Source of the DNA: Flavobacteriaceae bacterium PS02293
GTDB taxonomy: Bacteria > Bacteroidota > Bacteroidia > Flavobacteriales > Weeksellaceae
Length of the DNA: 64,000 bases
Assembly: GCA_029960045.1 (NCBI GenBank)
Contig: JASCOV010000005.1
Location: 62,001-126,000, forward strand
Reading direction: 5' to 3'
The notes beneath the pieces are model-generated. The model was not told the DNA's origin and searched no databases. It worked only from the letters and a program-made list of their open reading frames with translations. Shown here in pieces: positions 41,863-51,104 of this stretch (positions are counted from its first letter, which is position 1; each line of letters starts with the position of its first letter). A program made the position numbers and the translations under genes.

Positions 41863-44427
41863 ATGGAAATATTCTTACTATTGCTCTTATTGGTTTTTGT
41901 GATTATCATTCACAATAAATCGACTTCAAATTTTAATTCGACTCAAGAATCGCTCAAGCAGCTTCAGGATAAAATCAATGCTTTGAAATCTGAAATCAAC
42001 AGCAGACCTCAAACATTCGAACAGCCTGAAACTCCTACTATTAAAGAAGAAACCAAACCTGAAGAAATAATTCCAGTTCCGGAAATCCCTGAAATTATTA
42101 ATGAAGAGAAGATTTTGGAAGAAGAAATTCAGCCAGAAGTCATTGAAAATATTTCTCCAATTGCAGAAGAAGAACTTCCTCAAACTGAACAAAAAGTAGC
42201 TTTCTCCACAGAAAACAGACTAAGAGAAGTTCTGCCTCCTAATAAATCGTGGCTGGAAAACTTCAAGGAAAATAATCCAGACATCGAGAAATTTATCGGA
42301 GAAAATCTCATCAATAAAATCGGAATTCTGATTTTGGTTTTGGGAATCAGTTTCTTCGTCAAATATGCGATTGATAAAGATTGGATTAATGAGCCTGCAC
42401 GTGTGGGAATCGGAGTTTTGGCAGGTGCACTTGTAATGGGCGTTGCTCATCGACTGAGAAAAAATTATGCGGCTTTCAGTTCTGTTTTTGTGGCTGGAGC
42501 GATTAGTATTTTTTATCTCACGATTGGGATTGCTTTCCACGATTATCATCTGTTCAGTCAGACTGTGGCATTCATTATTATGGTTGTCATTACCATTTTC
42601 AGCGTGTTTGTCTCAGTTTCTTATGACCGGAAAGAATTGGCAGTTTTATCATTGATTGGCGGATTTGCCGTTCCTTTTATGGTGAGTACAGGCGAAGGAA
42701 ATTACAAAATTTTGTTCACTTATATTGCGATTCTTAACATCGGAATGTTGATGATTGCTTACTTCAAAAAATGGAATTTGGTCACTTTGCTGGCTTTCAT
42801 TTTCAGTTGTTTATTATTCTCGGCTTGGTTTGGAAAAGGCTTTTACGACGACAAATTACCTTATCGTGGTGCTTTGTTTTTCGCTACAATATTTTACCTT
42901 ATTTTCAGTGTTGCTACTGTTATTCATAACCTTAGAAACAAAGGAACTTTCACGAAATTGGAATATTTCATAATGGTTGCAAACACGTTCTTCTATTTCG
43001 GAATGGGAATCAGTATTATCGAAAATTGGAGACCTGAATTAAAAGGTTTGTTTACGGTTGCCTTGGCTTTGTACAACTTGGTTTATGCGATATTTTTATA
43101 TCGAAAATTCGGGTTGGACAAAAATGCGATTTATTTGTTGTTAGGACTGACTTTAACCTTCGTTACATTGGCAATTCCAATTCAGTTTCAAGGAAATTAC
43201 ATTACATTATTCTGGGCTGGCGAAGCCGTTTTATTGTTCTGGCTGTCTCAAAAATCGAAAATCAGCACATTCAAACTCGGAGCGATTATCGTTCAGATTT
43301 TGATGCTGGGAAGTTTGATTATGGATTGGGAAAAATATTATTCCGGCAATGTAATGGAACTGAAACCTTTCCTCAACAGAATGTTCATCACAGGAATTGT
43401 TTCTTTGGCTTCCTTGATTTTCACTTACATCTTATTGAAAAAAGAGAAAGAAACAACCGATATTTTCGGATTCGAATTTCATCCTTTATCTTATAGAAAT
43501 ATTATTTTGGGCGTAAGTATTCTAGTCGGATATTTCACAGGAATGCTGGAAGTCAGTTATCAAACTGAGGATTATATCGCCAATGAATATTCAGGATTAT
43601 CATATTGCGTTTTGTATCATTTCTTGTTCAGCATTGGTATTATTTATTTCGTGTTGAAACTGAAAGACCAATTTTGGAACAGTTGCACAATGCTTTTGGC
43701 TTCGGTTAATATCCTTTTATATATCACAGTTTTCTACAAATTGACTTACAACGAGATGACGGAAAATTTCGTGATGAATCTGTCTTCCAAATCGGCCTAT
43801 TTTATTCATTACATTTTGCTGATTTGTTTGGCTTATTTCGGATATGTTCTGATTAAATTCAAAAATGAAAGTCTGTTTTCCAAGCTTCTGAATCACAAAT
43901 TAGCTTTGTGGGTTTTCGCGTTTTGCATTGTTTATGTTTTGAGTAATGAAGTGATGATTCACGGATTGATGTTTACTAAAGACATTGTTTCATCCGCAGA
44001 ATTAGCGAAATATCCTTTAAACAAAGACAATCACAACTATCACAGAGAAATCTTCATCGATGATAAATTCGAAGCGATAAAAATTCAAATTATCAAAATC
44101 GGTTATCCGATTCTTTGGGGCGTTTTATCTTTTGTTTTCCTGATTATTGGTATCAAAAAACAAAATCAGCCACTAAGAATTATTGCTTTGTCTTTACTTG
44201 GAATTACGATTATCAAATTATTTTTCTATGACATCAAAAACGTTTCTGAAACCGGAAAAATTATTGCTTTCATCTTGTTAGGTGTATTGATTTTGATTAT
44301 TTCGTTCGTTTATCAAAAGATTAAAAGATTAGTCGTAGATGAAAAAAAGTTGTCTTCTGATGAAATTCTTGAAGAACCAATTGAAACCAATAAAAACCAA
44401 AACCCAAACGATGAAGAAATTAATTAG
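41863..44427 (+). CDS. DUF2339 polytopic membrane protein
   Basis: 854 residues. An N-terminal helix (1-16) is followed by a coiled-coil and a Glu/Pro-rich cytosolic linker (about 25-125), then WLENFKENNPDIEKFIGENLINKIGILILVLGISFFVKYAID in blocks such as GENLINKIGILIL that marks DUF2339, and about 20 further membrane helices to the C terminus. Function unknown. The last 17 bases overlap the DUF3999 gene, so the two are translationally coupled; the pair recurs in other bacteria. Confidence 0.9.
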   Translation: MEIFLLLLLLVFVIIIHNKSTSNFNSTQESLKQLQDKINALKSEINSRPQTFEQPETPTIKEETKPEEIIPVPEIPEIINEEKILEEEIQPEVIENISPIAEEELPQTEQKVAFSTENRLREVLPPNKSWLENFKENNPDIEKFIGENLINKIGILILVLGISFFVKYAIDKDWINEPARVGIGVLAGALVMGVAHRLRKNYAAFSSVFVAGAISIFYLTIGIAFHDYHLFSQTVAFIIMVVITIFSVFVSVSYDRKELAVLSLIGGFAVPFMVSTGEGNYKILFTYIAILNIGMLMIAYFKKWNLVTLLAFIFSCLLFSAWFGKGFYDDKLPYRGALFFATIFYLIFSVATVIHNLRNKGTFTKLEYFIMVANTFFYFGMGISIIENWRPELKGLFTVALALYNLVYAIFLYRKFGLDKNAIYLLLGLTLTFVTLAIPIQFQGNYITLFWAGEAVLLFWLSQKSKISTFKLGAIIVQILMLGSLIMDWEKYYSGNVMELKPFLNRMFITGIVSLASLIFTYILLKKEKETTDIFGFEFHPLSYRNIILGVSILVGYFTGMLEVSYQTEDYIANEYSGLSYCVLYHFLFSIGIIYFVLKLKDQFWNSCTMLLASVNILLYITVFYKLTYNEMTENFVMNLSSKSAYFIHYILLICLAYFGYVLIKFKNESLFSKLLNHKLALWVFAFCIVYVLSNEVMIHGLMFTKDIVSSAELAKYPLNKDNHNYHREIFIDDKFEAIKIQIIKIGYPILWGVLSFVFLIIGIKKQNQPLRIIALSLLGITIIKLFFYDIKNVSETGKIIAFILLGVLILIISFVYQKIKRLVVDEKKLSSDEILEEPIETNKNQNPNDEEIN

Positions 44428-45631
44428 TCTAATATCAATTCTGATAGCGGGTTTTTCCTTAGCTCAAAGTTATCAGGGAAAAATCAATAAAGTCTCGAAA
44501 AACGGATTGCATCAGATTTTGTTATCGCCGGAAGTTCGTTCTGCGACTCAGAATAATATCGATTTTTTAAGAATTTTCGATGCAAAGAATAATGAAGTTC
44601 CTTATGTGATTTATGAAGGAAAATCTAATAATTCCAGTTTCAAGAATTTTACAATTATTTCGAAAACAGCCGTTCCAAATGTTGCAACTTCAGTCATCAT
44701 TTCCAATGAAAATGCTTTGAATCTTGACCAATTGAATTTAAAAATCGCCAACACAAGCGTCGATAAAAAATACAATATCAGTGGAAGCAACGACCAAAAA
44801 GAATGGTTTGGATTGGTAAGTGATAAAATAATTTCTGACCTAAACGAAGCAGGAAAAACTTCTGTAGAAAGGAATTTTTCTTTCCCATTGAATAATTATA
44901 AGTTTCTGAAATTTGATTTCATTGATAAAAATTCTTTGCCAATTAATATTTTGGAAGCCAGTTTGGAAGAAAACCATTCGGTAAATCAATCAAAAACTGA
45001 ATTACAAAACTTCACTCAAAAAATTGAAACGGATAAAAAATTAAAACAAACCAAAATCACAATTACTTTTCCAAATCCACAAGTGATTGACGGAATCGGA
45101 TTCGACATTTCTGCGCCGAGTTATTATCTGCGCGACGCAAGGATTTTGATTAATAAAACCAGAGTTTATAAAAAATCGACTGAAAATTATGTCGAGAATA
45201 TTTCTGCTTTTCAGCTCAATTCAAAAAGTAAAAACAGATTTGATATTCAAAGTTTTTTCGCAAAAGAATTAACGATAGAAATTGACAATCTAGACAATCC
45301 GGCTTTGGAAATTAAAACAATCAATCTTTTTCAATCACCTGTCAGTATTTTAACCGATTTGAAATCTAATGAAAATTATACCTTGAAAATTGATTCCACC
45401 TGGTCAGCTCCACAATATGATTTAGCCAATTCAGGAATTGATTTTAATCAGAATTATCCTGTTGCAACCATTTCTAATTTGGAAAAAATAGAACAATCAA
45501 AATCTAAGGAAGCAGAAAAAACCTTTTGGCAGACACCATTGTTTATGTGGATTTGTATTGTTTTAGCTGTTGCAATTATTGGTTATTTTGCTGTTGGATT
45601 AGTTAAGGATATGAATAAGGAGAATCAATAA
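44411..45631 (+). CDS. DUF3999 family protein
   Basis: 406 residues from ATG 44411, chosen because it opens a good signal peptide (MKKLISLISILIAGFSLAQS); an upstream ATG at 44339 lies inside the previous gene. The mature part is a long beta-rich periplasmic region (with ISGSNDQKEWFGLVSDKI, a discoidin-like turn) and one C-terminal membrane helix (about 372-394). DUF3999 proteins accompany DUF2339 proteins and have no known function. Confidence 0.85.
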   Translation: MKKLISLISILIAGFSLAQSYQGKINKVSKNGLHQILLSPEVRSATQNNIDFLRIFDAKNNEVPYVIYEGKSNNSSFKNFTIISKTAVPNVATSVIISNENALNLDQLNLKIANTSVDKKYNISGSNDQKEWFGLVSDKIISDLNEAGKTSVERNFSFPLNNYKFLKFDFIDKNSLPINILEASLEENHSVNQSKTELQNFTQKIETDKKLKQTKITITFPNPQVIDGIGFDISAPSYYLRDARILINKTRVYKKSTENYVENISAFQLNSKSKNRFDIQSFFAKELTIEIDNLDNPALEIKTINLFQSPVSILTDLKSNENYTLKIDSTWSAPQYDLANSGIDFNQNYPVATISNLEKIEQSKSKEAEKTFWQTPLFMWICIVLAVAIIGYFAVGLVKDMNKENQ

Positions 45632-45748
45632 TTCAAATCAATTCTTCTATTATTTTCTTAAACGTACTGACCTTGTTTCTCATTCAAAAAATTTTAAATA
45701 TCAAAACTTGGTTTAACTTTACAATATCTTCAACAATAAAACAATATT

Positions 45749-46408
45749 ATGGCAATTCAAATTTCTGCAATTTTATTTTCTAACCCTCAAACTAAGGAGT
45801 CAGTATATTTTGACAAATTCCCTCATCAATGTCCTTTTTGTCAAAACTCTATGACAGCAAGAACTTATCAAGCATTTCTTAAAAAAGAAGGTTTTCTTGA
45901 AATTACCTATGTCTGTCCAAATGAAAATTGTGGAAGAGTATTTCTAAGTCAATATAAAAAATATCATACAATTTACGAATATGTCTCCTCAACAACAGGA
46001 ACTATTTTATCAAGAGAATTTTCTGAAAACATCTACAATTTAACTCCTAGTTTTGTTGAAATATATAACCAAGCTTTATATGCGGAAAGTATTAATTTAT
46101 CACATATTTCTGGTATTGGTTACAGAAAAGCTTTAGAATTTCTAATAAAAGATTATTTAATTATGAAATTTCCTGAAAAAGAAGTTTTAATAAAAAAGAA
46201 GTTTCTAGGAAACTGTATTAAAGAAGATATTGACAATACAAATTTAAAAGAAATTGCTGAAAGAGCTGCCTGGTTGGGAAATGACGAAGCACATTATGTA
46301 AGAAAATGGTTAGAAAAAGATGTCAATGATTTAAAAAGGTTAATTGATGTCGCATTACATTGGATCGAAATGGAAATACTAACTGAACAGTATAAAACAG
46401 AAATGTAA
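45749..46408 (+). CDS. DUF4145 domain protein with N-terminal zinc ribbon
   Basis: 219 residues. Two CxxC-type pairs (C28-C31 in QCPFCQNS and CPNENCGR near 52-58) form a zinc ribbon; then the DUF4145 helical domain (about 110-205) with ISGIGYRKALEFLIKDYL and LGNDEAHYVRKW. DUF4145 is found alone or fused to nucleases and restriction proteins; here it stands alone, so a role in defence is possible but not shown. It is directly left of the duplicated hemL tail. Confidence 0.8.
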   Translation: MAIQISAILFSNPQTKESVYFDKFPHQCPFCQNSMTARTYQAFLKKEGFLEITYVCPNENCGRVFLSQYKKYHTIYEYVSSTTGTILSREFSENIYNLTPSFVEIYNQALYAESINLSHISGIGYRKALEFLIKDYLIMKFPEKEVLIKKKFLGNCIKEDIDNTNLKEIAERAAWLGNDEAHYVRKWLEKDVNDLKRLIDVALHWIEMEILTEQYKTEM

Positions 46409-46433
46409 ATCATTATATTACCACAGATAATAG

Positions 46434-46569
46434 CATTGGTAAAATGCACGGTAAATTACTAAATGGAAAAATCCAACACAATACACAACAAAAAACCTTT
46501 CCAAAATCGGAAAGGTTTTCTTTGTCTAATACTGAAACTTCCTAAAAGCTTCCAGCATATTATCAATCT
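46434..46569. repeat. direct repeat flanking the GLPGLI cassette, left copy
   Basis: About 135 bases matching 47529-47664: a diverged outer part (ATTGGTAAAATGCACGG versus ATTGCAAAACGCAGG), then GGAAAAATCCAACACAATAC, the AACCTTTCC hairpin and the hemL-like tail up to TATCAATCT. Homology stops there. Confidence 0.85.
46492..46519. terminator. duplicated hemL-type terminator, left copy
   Basis: 11-bp stem AAAACCTTTCC/GGAAAGGTTTT, same as at 47586-47613. In this position it also follows the DUF4145 gene. Confidence 0.75.
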
Positions 46570-46588
46570 TTTCTCTAGCGTGTCCCAT
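46526..46588 (-). pseudogene. remnant of a hemL 3' end
   Basis: Read on the minus strand, 20 codons ending [15 protein letters not shown] and a stop align with the true hemL end [15 protein letters not shown]. The differences (K/T, N/K, M/T) show it is not a recent exact copy. Upstream of these codons homology is lost. Confidence 0.8.
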
Positions 46589-46721
46589 TTTTTAGAATGA
46601 TTACGAGCAAGATACTCGCACCAATGCGGGTAAACAAAATTTTGTTTCACTTTTAAAAAATATAAATATTAGAACTTCGTTTATCTTTTTAGCAGAAAGT
46701 TTAAACAAACACCTTTCACAA

Positions 46722-47507
46722 ATGAAATTTATTATATTCTTTCTTGGAATTTCTACCTTTTGCTTCTCACAAAAATTTAGTTTTATTTACGAAACAAAAT
46801 ACAAACTGAATTCAGAAAATCCAGATGATGTCAATTCCGAGAATATGATTTTGGATTTAAAAAATAATATTTCAATTTTTAGAGATTCAGTAGAAAAAGA
46901 AGCAGATTCACTAAAGCTGAATAATGGAAAGGAAATATTTAAAATGGGTGTTGAAAACAAATTCTATGTCAAAAAGAATCTTGCTCAAAAAAGAATTGAA
47001 AAAGTAATAAATTATTTGGAAAGAGATTATCTTCTTCCAATTGAGGAAATATTAGATTGGAAAATAACTTCCGAACAAAAAATGATTGGAAAATATAAAT
47101 CTCAAAAAGCAGAAACTACGTATGGAGGAAGAAACTGGACTGCTTGGTTTACAACAGAATTACCTTTTGGAGATGGTCCATATATTTTCAATGGTTTACC
47201 CGGATTGATTGTTTCTATACAAGATTCAGAAAATGAATATTCATTTAATTTGATAGAAGTCAAAAAAGGCGGGAATATTTTTGACGCACGCACAAAAACA
47301 ATAAAAATCGATTGGAAAAAATATGAAGCACTTGCAAAATCATATTTTAATGACCCATTTAATATAAATTCAAGAGGGTGGAAAACAGCTAAATTTACCG
47401 ACCCGAATGGTACAACAGTGGATATTTCTGTAAAAAATAAAGAAATACAGAATAATATTTTGCAAGAAAATAATCCAATTGAGTTAAATCATAAAATAAA
47501 CTACTAA
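46722..47507 (+). CDS. GLPGLI family secreted protein
   Basis: 261 residues with a signal peptide (about 1-16, CFSQ). The family name motif GLPGLI is at 158-163 inside YIFNGLPGLIVSIQDSEN; upstream ITSEQKMIGKYKSQKAETTYGGRNWTAWFT (blocks IGKYKSQKAET and GGRNWTAWFT) is typical too. GLPGLI proteins are a large Bacteroidota group of unknown function, often in several paralogues and sometimes linked to TonB transport. It is the only gene between the two hemL-tail repeats. Confidence 0.88.
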   Translation: MKFIIFFLGISTFCFSQKFSFIYETKYKLNSENPDDVNSENMILDLKNNISIFRDSVEKEADSLKLNNGKEIFKMGVENKFYVKKNLAQKRIEKVINYLERDYLLPIEEILDWKITSEQKMIGKYKSQKAETTYGGRNWTAWFTTELPFGDGPYIFNGLPGLIVSIQDSENEYSFNLIEVKKGGNIFDARTKTIKIDWKKYEALAKSYFNDPFNINSRGWKTAKFTDPNGTTVDISVKNKEIQNNILQENNPIELNHKINY

Positions 47508-47528
47508 TAAAAACTTCTGCTAACATTA

Positions 47529-47664
47529 TATTGCAAAACGCAGGATGAATTGCTGAGCGGAAAAACCCAACACAATACAAAATAAAAAACCTTTCCAAAA
47601 TCGGAAAGGTTTTTACTTATCTAATACTGAAACTTCCTGAAAGCTTCCAGCGTTTTATCAATCT
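47529..47664. repeat. direct repeat flanking the GLPGLI cassette, right copy (native hemL end)
   Basis: Counterpart of 46434-46569, offset 1095 bases. It includes the last 15 codons of the intact hemL gene and its terminator. Confidence 0.85.
47586..47613 (-). terminator. terminator after hemL
   Basis: 11-bp stem AAAACCTTTCC/GGAAAGGTTTT with minus-strand T-run, 8 bases after the hemL stop. Confidence 0.9.
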
Positions 47665-48901
47665 CTGTATCGCCAATCGCAGACGAAATAAACCAAGTCT
47701 CATAACCACTTGGCGGAAGATAAATTCCCTGTTCCAAAACCTGATGAAACAGATTATTGAACAAACCAATATTGGAATTATTCACTTCATTAAAATTACT
47801 CGCAGAACTCACATCAAAGAAAATCGACATCATACTTCCTTTTCTGTTGATTCTGTGTCTAATTCCTTTTTCGTTCAGGATTTTCCCGATTTCAAAATCC
47901 AGAGTTTCTGTGGTTTTATCTAATTTTTTATAGAAATCTGCATCTTCTTTTATCAGTTGCAACGTTTTGAGTCCGGCTCTCATTGCCAGTGGATTTCCAC
48001 TCAAAGTTCCGGCTTGATAAACGCGTCCTCTTGGCGAAAGCCAGTTCATAATTTCGTTTCTTCCGGCAAAAGCACCAACCGGTAATCCACCACCAATCAC
48101 TTTTCCATAAGTTACCAAATCCGCTTTCACGCCCAAAGCTTCTTGCGCTCCACCAAAAGCCAAACGAAATCCCGTCATTACCTCATCAAAAATCAATAAT
48201 GTACCGTTCTCGTCACAGATTTTTCTAAGGTTTTGCAGGAAGTTATTCTCCGGCAAGATACAGCCCATATTTCCGGCAATCGGTTCTACGATAATCGCCG
48301 CAATCTGTTCAGGATTATTTCTGAAAAGTTCTTCAACCTGTTCGATATTATTGTATTCTGCCAATAAAGTATCTTTCGCCGTTCCTTGAGTTACTCCGGG
48401 AGAATTGGGACTTCCAAAAGTCGCCATTCCACTTCCGGCCTGAATCAAAAATGAATCCGAATGTCCGTGATAACAACCTTCGAATTTGATGATTTTTTCT
48501 CTTTCCGTGTAACCTCTTGCCAAACGAACTGCGCTCATACAAGCTTCGGTTCCTGAAGAAACCATTCTGATTTGGTCAACATTGGGAACATTTTCCACGA
48601 TAAATTTCGCAATTTCTGTTTCTAATTCTGTCGGTGCTCCAAAAGAAAAACCTTTTTCAGCCTGTAGTTTCAAAGCTTCCAAAACTTCAGGATGCGTGTG
48701 ACCCAAAATCGCAGGTCCCCAAGAATTGATATAATCTATGTAAGTTCTGTCGTCTTCATCTGTAAGGTAAGCACCTTTTGCAGATTTCATAAAAATCGGA
48801 ACACCTCCAACAGATTTGAAGGCACGAACCGGCGAATTAACACCGCCCGGAATATATTTGTACGCTTCTTCAAAAAGCGCTGAACTTCTTTGGTATAACA
48901 T
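47621..48901 (-). CDS. hemL: glutamate-1-semialdehyde 2,1-aminomutase
   Basis: PLP enzyme that makes 5-aminolevulinate in the C5 heme pathway. The 426 residues follow the family closely: [18 protein letters not shown] at the start, [27 protein letters not shown], the PLP-binding lysine K267 in [15 protein letters not shown], and [17 protein letters not shown]. Typical length. Its 3' end and terminator are duplicated 1.1 kb downstream. The glucosaminidase gene lies 62 bases upstream on the same strand. Confidence 0.97.
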   Translation of the reverse strand: MLYQRSSALFEEAYKYIPGGVNSPVRAFKSVGGVPIFMKSAKGAYLTDEDDRTYIDYINSWGPAILGHTHPEVLEALKLQAEKGFSFGAPTELETEIAKFIVENVPNVDQIRMVSSGTEACMSAVRLARGYTEREKIIKFEGCYHGHSDSFLIQAGSGMATFGSPNSPGVTQGTAKDTLLAEYNNIEQVEELFRNNPEQIAAIIVEPIAGNMGCILPENNFLQNLRKICDENGTLLIFDEVMTGFRLAFGGAQEALGVKADLVTYGKVIGGGLPVGAFAGRNEIMNWLSPRGRVYQAGTLSGNPLAMRAGLKTLQLIKEDADFYKKLDKTTETLDFEIGKILNEKGIRHRINRKGSMMSIFFDVSSASNFNEVNNSNIGLFNNLFHQVLEQGIYLPPSGYETWFISSAIGDTEIDKTLEAFRKFQY

Positions 48902-48963
48902 TTTTGTTGATTGTTATTGGTTGATAGTTGTTAGTCTAAATTCTAACATCTAGTTTCTAATTT

Positions 48964-50034
48964 CTAAGCTCTCGGCTTTTTACTTTGCAGATAAATCACT
49001 TGTCCGGCTCTTGGTTCTTCACCAGCTTCCATTCTGTTTTTGGAATAGAGTTTCTTCAATTTGATTCCAAATTTCTGAGCAATATCGTGCATTGTTTCGC
49101 CGATTCCAGCTTTGTAAGTTTCCTTGTTTCCTGATGAGTTTTTGCCTTCCAAAAAGATAATATCGTTCTTCGCCAGTTTAGAATCTTCCAATTCATTATA
49201 TTTCATCAGACGTTTTTCACTGATTCCAAATTTTTTGGCAATATCAGAAACGTTAGCATCCACAGGCATTACAAAGAATTTCAAATCGCCATTGGGATGA
49301 TTTTTTACAAGAATATTTTTCAGAAGCGCTGTTTTCGTATTGGCATCTACAATATCAGAAACTTCGGATTGTTTTTTCGCGTATGAACCTTGCGAATAAG
49401 ACACTTTCACAGTTGGTGGCGCAACTTTTTCATTTTGTTTTTCCTGACCAAGCTGAGCCATAAAAACCGCATCGTTATTAAGATTTGGATACAATTTCAA
49501 AATCGCATAATAAACCTCATCCTTCGTTGTATTATCAAATTCATACAGTTTATACTTCTCGATTTTATCAATCAAAATATACGCATATCTCGGATTGGTC
49601 GCATATCCCGCTTTTTTCAGACCGTGCGCCCAAGCTTTGTAATCTTTCGGGTTCAGGTCAAACAATTTGGTGTAATATTTTCTCGTCGCCAAAAAAACCG
49701 AATGGTCTTCATAAGACTGCTTTGGGTCTTCATAAACTCGGAAACACTCGTTGGGTGCATCATCCGTATGTTTCATTGTTTTTCCCGTCCAGTCTTCCTT
49801 ACATTTAATTCCGAAATGATTTTTCCCTTCCTGCGCCAATCGGCTTTGTCCGCCACCGGTTTCCAAGAGTCCCTGAGCAAGCGTGATACTTGCAGGAATT
49901 TTATATTTCTCCATTTCTTCCACCGCATAAGGCGCAAATTTTTGGACATATTGGTCTTCCGTTTTCCAGGTTTGCGCTTTCACAAATCCCAGAACACACA
50001 CCAAACCAATCCCAAACAATTTTCTCATTTTCAA
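48964..50034 (-). CDS. secreted beta-N-acetylglucosaminidase with two LysM domains
   Basis: 356 residues. Signal peptide about 1-20 (GFVKAQ). Residues 25-165 are a GH73/FlgJ-type glucosaminidase domain: PASITLAQGLLETGGGQSRL with catalytic E58, NHFGIKC, and FRVYEDPKQSYEDHSVFL. Two LysM peptidoglycan-binding modules follow (about 250-300 with VSDIAKKFGISEKRLMKYNEL, and 308-353 with MHDIAQKFGIKLKKLYSKNRM). Cleaves the glycan strand of peptidoglycan in the periplasm. Confidence 0.93.
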   Translation of the reverse strand: MKMRKLFGIGLVCVLGFVKAQTWKTEDQYVQKFAPYAVEEMEKYKIPASITLAQGLLETGGGQSRLAQEGKNHFGIKCKEDWTGKTMKHTDDAPNECFRVYEDPKQSYEDHSVFLATRKYYTKLFDLNPKDYKAWAHGLKKAGYATNPRYAYILIDKIEKYKLYEFDNTTKDEVYYAILKLYPNLNNDAVFMAQLGQEKQNEKVAPPTVKVSYSQGSYAKKQSEVSDIVDANTKTALLKNILVKNHPNGDLKFFVMPVDANVSDIAKKFGISEKRLMKYNELEDSKLAKNDIIFLEGKNSSGNKETYKAGIGETMHDIAQKFGIKLKKLYSKNRMEAGEEPRAGQVIYLQSKKPRA

Positions 50035-50065
50035 TATTTTAAAATATTTATCTTCTTATTTTTTT

Positions 50066-50157
50066 AGGAGCTTAATCCCGCTATTCACTATTACTCCTCG
50101 CGCCACTTCCTTTCCCATCGCTTGCTGTGGGGTAACCGTTACTATCGGGGCTAGGGG
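50066..50157. repeat. extragenic repeat of AGCTTAATCCCGCT...CGGGGCTAGGG type
   Basis: Between two same-strand genes. It begins AGGAGCTTAATCCCGC and ends ACTATCGGGGCTAGGGG, with GTAACCGTTAC inside. The start resembles the GCAGCTTAATCCG end of the 12.4 kb repeat read on its minus strand. I recall this pattern as a frequent intergenic element in Chryseobacterium-type genomes; only one copy is in the window. Confidence 0.55.
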
Positions 50158-50180
50158 ATTCTACATCAATTCACTTCTTG

Positions 50181-51104
50181 TCAAAAAATCGAATTTTCAA
50201 AATCAATCAACGGTCTATTTTTACCTTTCAAAAACAGATTTGCACCTTTGATTCCCTGCAATCCACCAGTATGAAATGTCAGAATCTTCGAACCTTTCGG
50301 AAAGAAATTTTTCTCTGCCAAATCAAAAATCTTCTGCATCATCTTTCCATTATAGATTGGGTCAAGCGGAATCTGATATTCCTCAAAAAACCAATTTATA
50401 AAACGGATATTCTCATCCGATATTTTCCCATATCGGTTTTCATCTGCATCTATCAATTCGAAATTGCTTCTTCCACTCCATTGCTTCACTAAGTTTTCCA
50501 GCGAATCATCCTTTACAACTTTGATTCCAACAACCTTCTGATTTTCCTTTGCAAACTTCGAAATCCCAGCAATTGTTCCTCCGGTTCCAACTGCCGTGCA
50601 AAGATAATCAAAATCTTTGGTGTCGTTTCCCAGCATATACTGGACACCTTCCACCGCCATTTCATTACTTCCACCTTCCGGAATAATGAGTGAATTTGGG
50701 TATTTTTCAGAAAATTCTTCGGTTAACTTTTCTTTGTTCTGATAATCTTCTCTAGTAACAAAGAAGAATTGCATTCCGTTTTTGGAAGCTTCGGAAAGCG
50801 TGGGATTGTCTTGCCAATTATTTTCTAATTCATTCCCTCTGATAATTCCAATCGTAGGAATTCCGAATTCTTTTCCAAAAGCAGAAACCGAAGCAATATG
50901 ATTAGAAAAAGCACCTCCAAAAGAAATTAATAAAGGATTTTCCGGTTTCGTTTCCAAATATTGATTGACATTGAAGAAGAGTTTCCAGAATTTATTTCCG
51001 GAAATTTTTGGATGGATTAGGTCTTCTCTTTTGATAAAAATCTGGACATCAAAATCAGTTTTGATTTCTAAAATTGGGATTTTATATTCCGGAATCTGAA
51101 GCAT
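50181..51104 (-). CDS. 1-aminocyclopropane-1-carboxylate deaminase/D-cysteine desulfhydrase family protein
   Basis: 307 residues from ATG 51104 (MLQIPEYKIPILE); a TTG 21 bases upstream would add seven hydrophobic residues of little merit. PLP fold type II: lysine in KISGNKFWKLFFN, LISFGGAFSNHIASVSAFG, the glycine loop TAVGTGGTIAGISKFA and FHTGGLQGIKG at the end. Family members deaminate D-cysteine or ACC; the substrate is not settled. Confidence 0.9.
   Translation of the reverse strand: MLQIPEYKIPILEIKTDFDVQIFIKREDLIHPKISGNKFWKLFFNVNQYLETKPENPLLISFGGAFSNHIASVSAFGKEFGIPTIGIIRGNELENNWQDNPTLSEASKNGMQFFFVTREDYQNKEKLTEEFSEKYPNSLIIPEGGSNEMAVEGVQYMLGNDTKDFDYLCTAVGTGGTIAGISKFAKENQKVVGIKVVKDDSLENLVKQWSGRSNFELIDADENRYGKISDENIRFINWFFEEYQIPLDPIYNGKMMQKIFDLAEKNFFPKGSKILTFHTGGLQGIKGANLFLKGKNRPLIDFENSIF

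Larger units (their letters stand above)
46409..46721. other. 313-base gap with a copy of the hemL tail
   Basis: It holds the first copy of the direct repeat (46434-46569), including a terminator and 20 codons of a hemL-like 3' end. The remainder (46590-46721) contains an AT-rich promoter-like stretch for the GLPGLI gene and the segment ATTACGAGCAAGATACTCGC, which I could not assign. Confidence 0.65.

Noticed and set aside
46590..46650. 63-codon minus-strand ORF covering the hemL remnant
   Set aside because: It reads the hemL tail out of frame; the true remnant is in another frame (46526-46588).
49390..50067. 225-codon plus-strand ORF opposite the glucosaminidase
   Set aside because: Antisense shadow; the opposite strand encodes a complete GH73/LysM protein with signal peptide.
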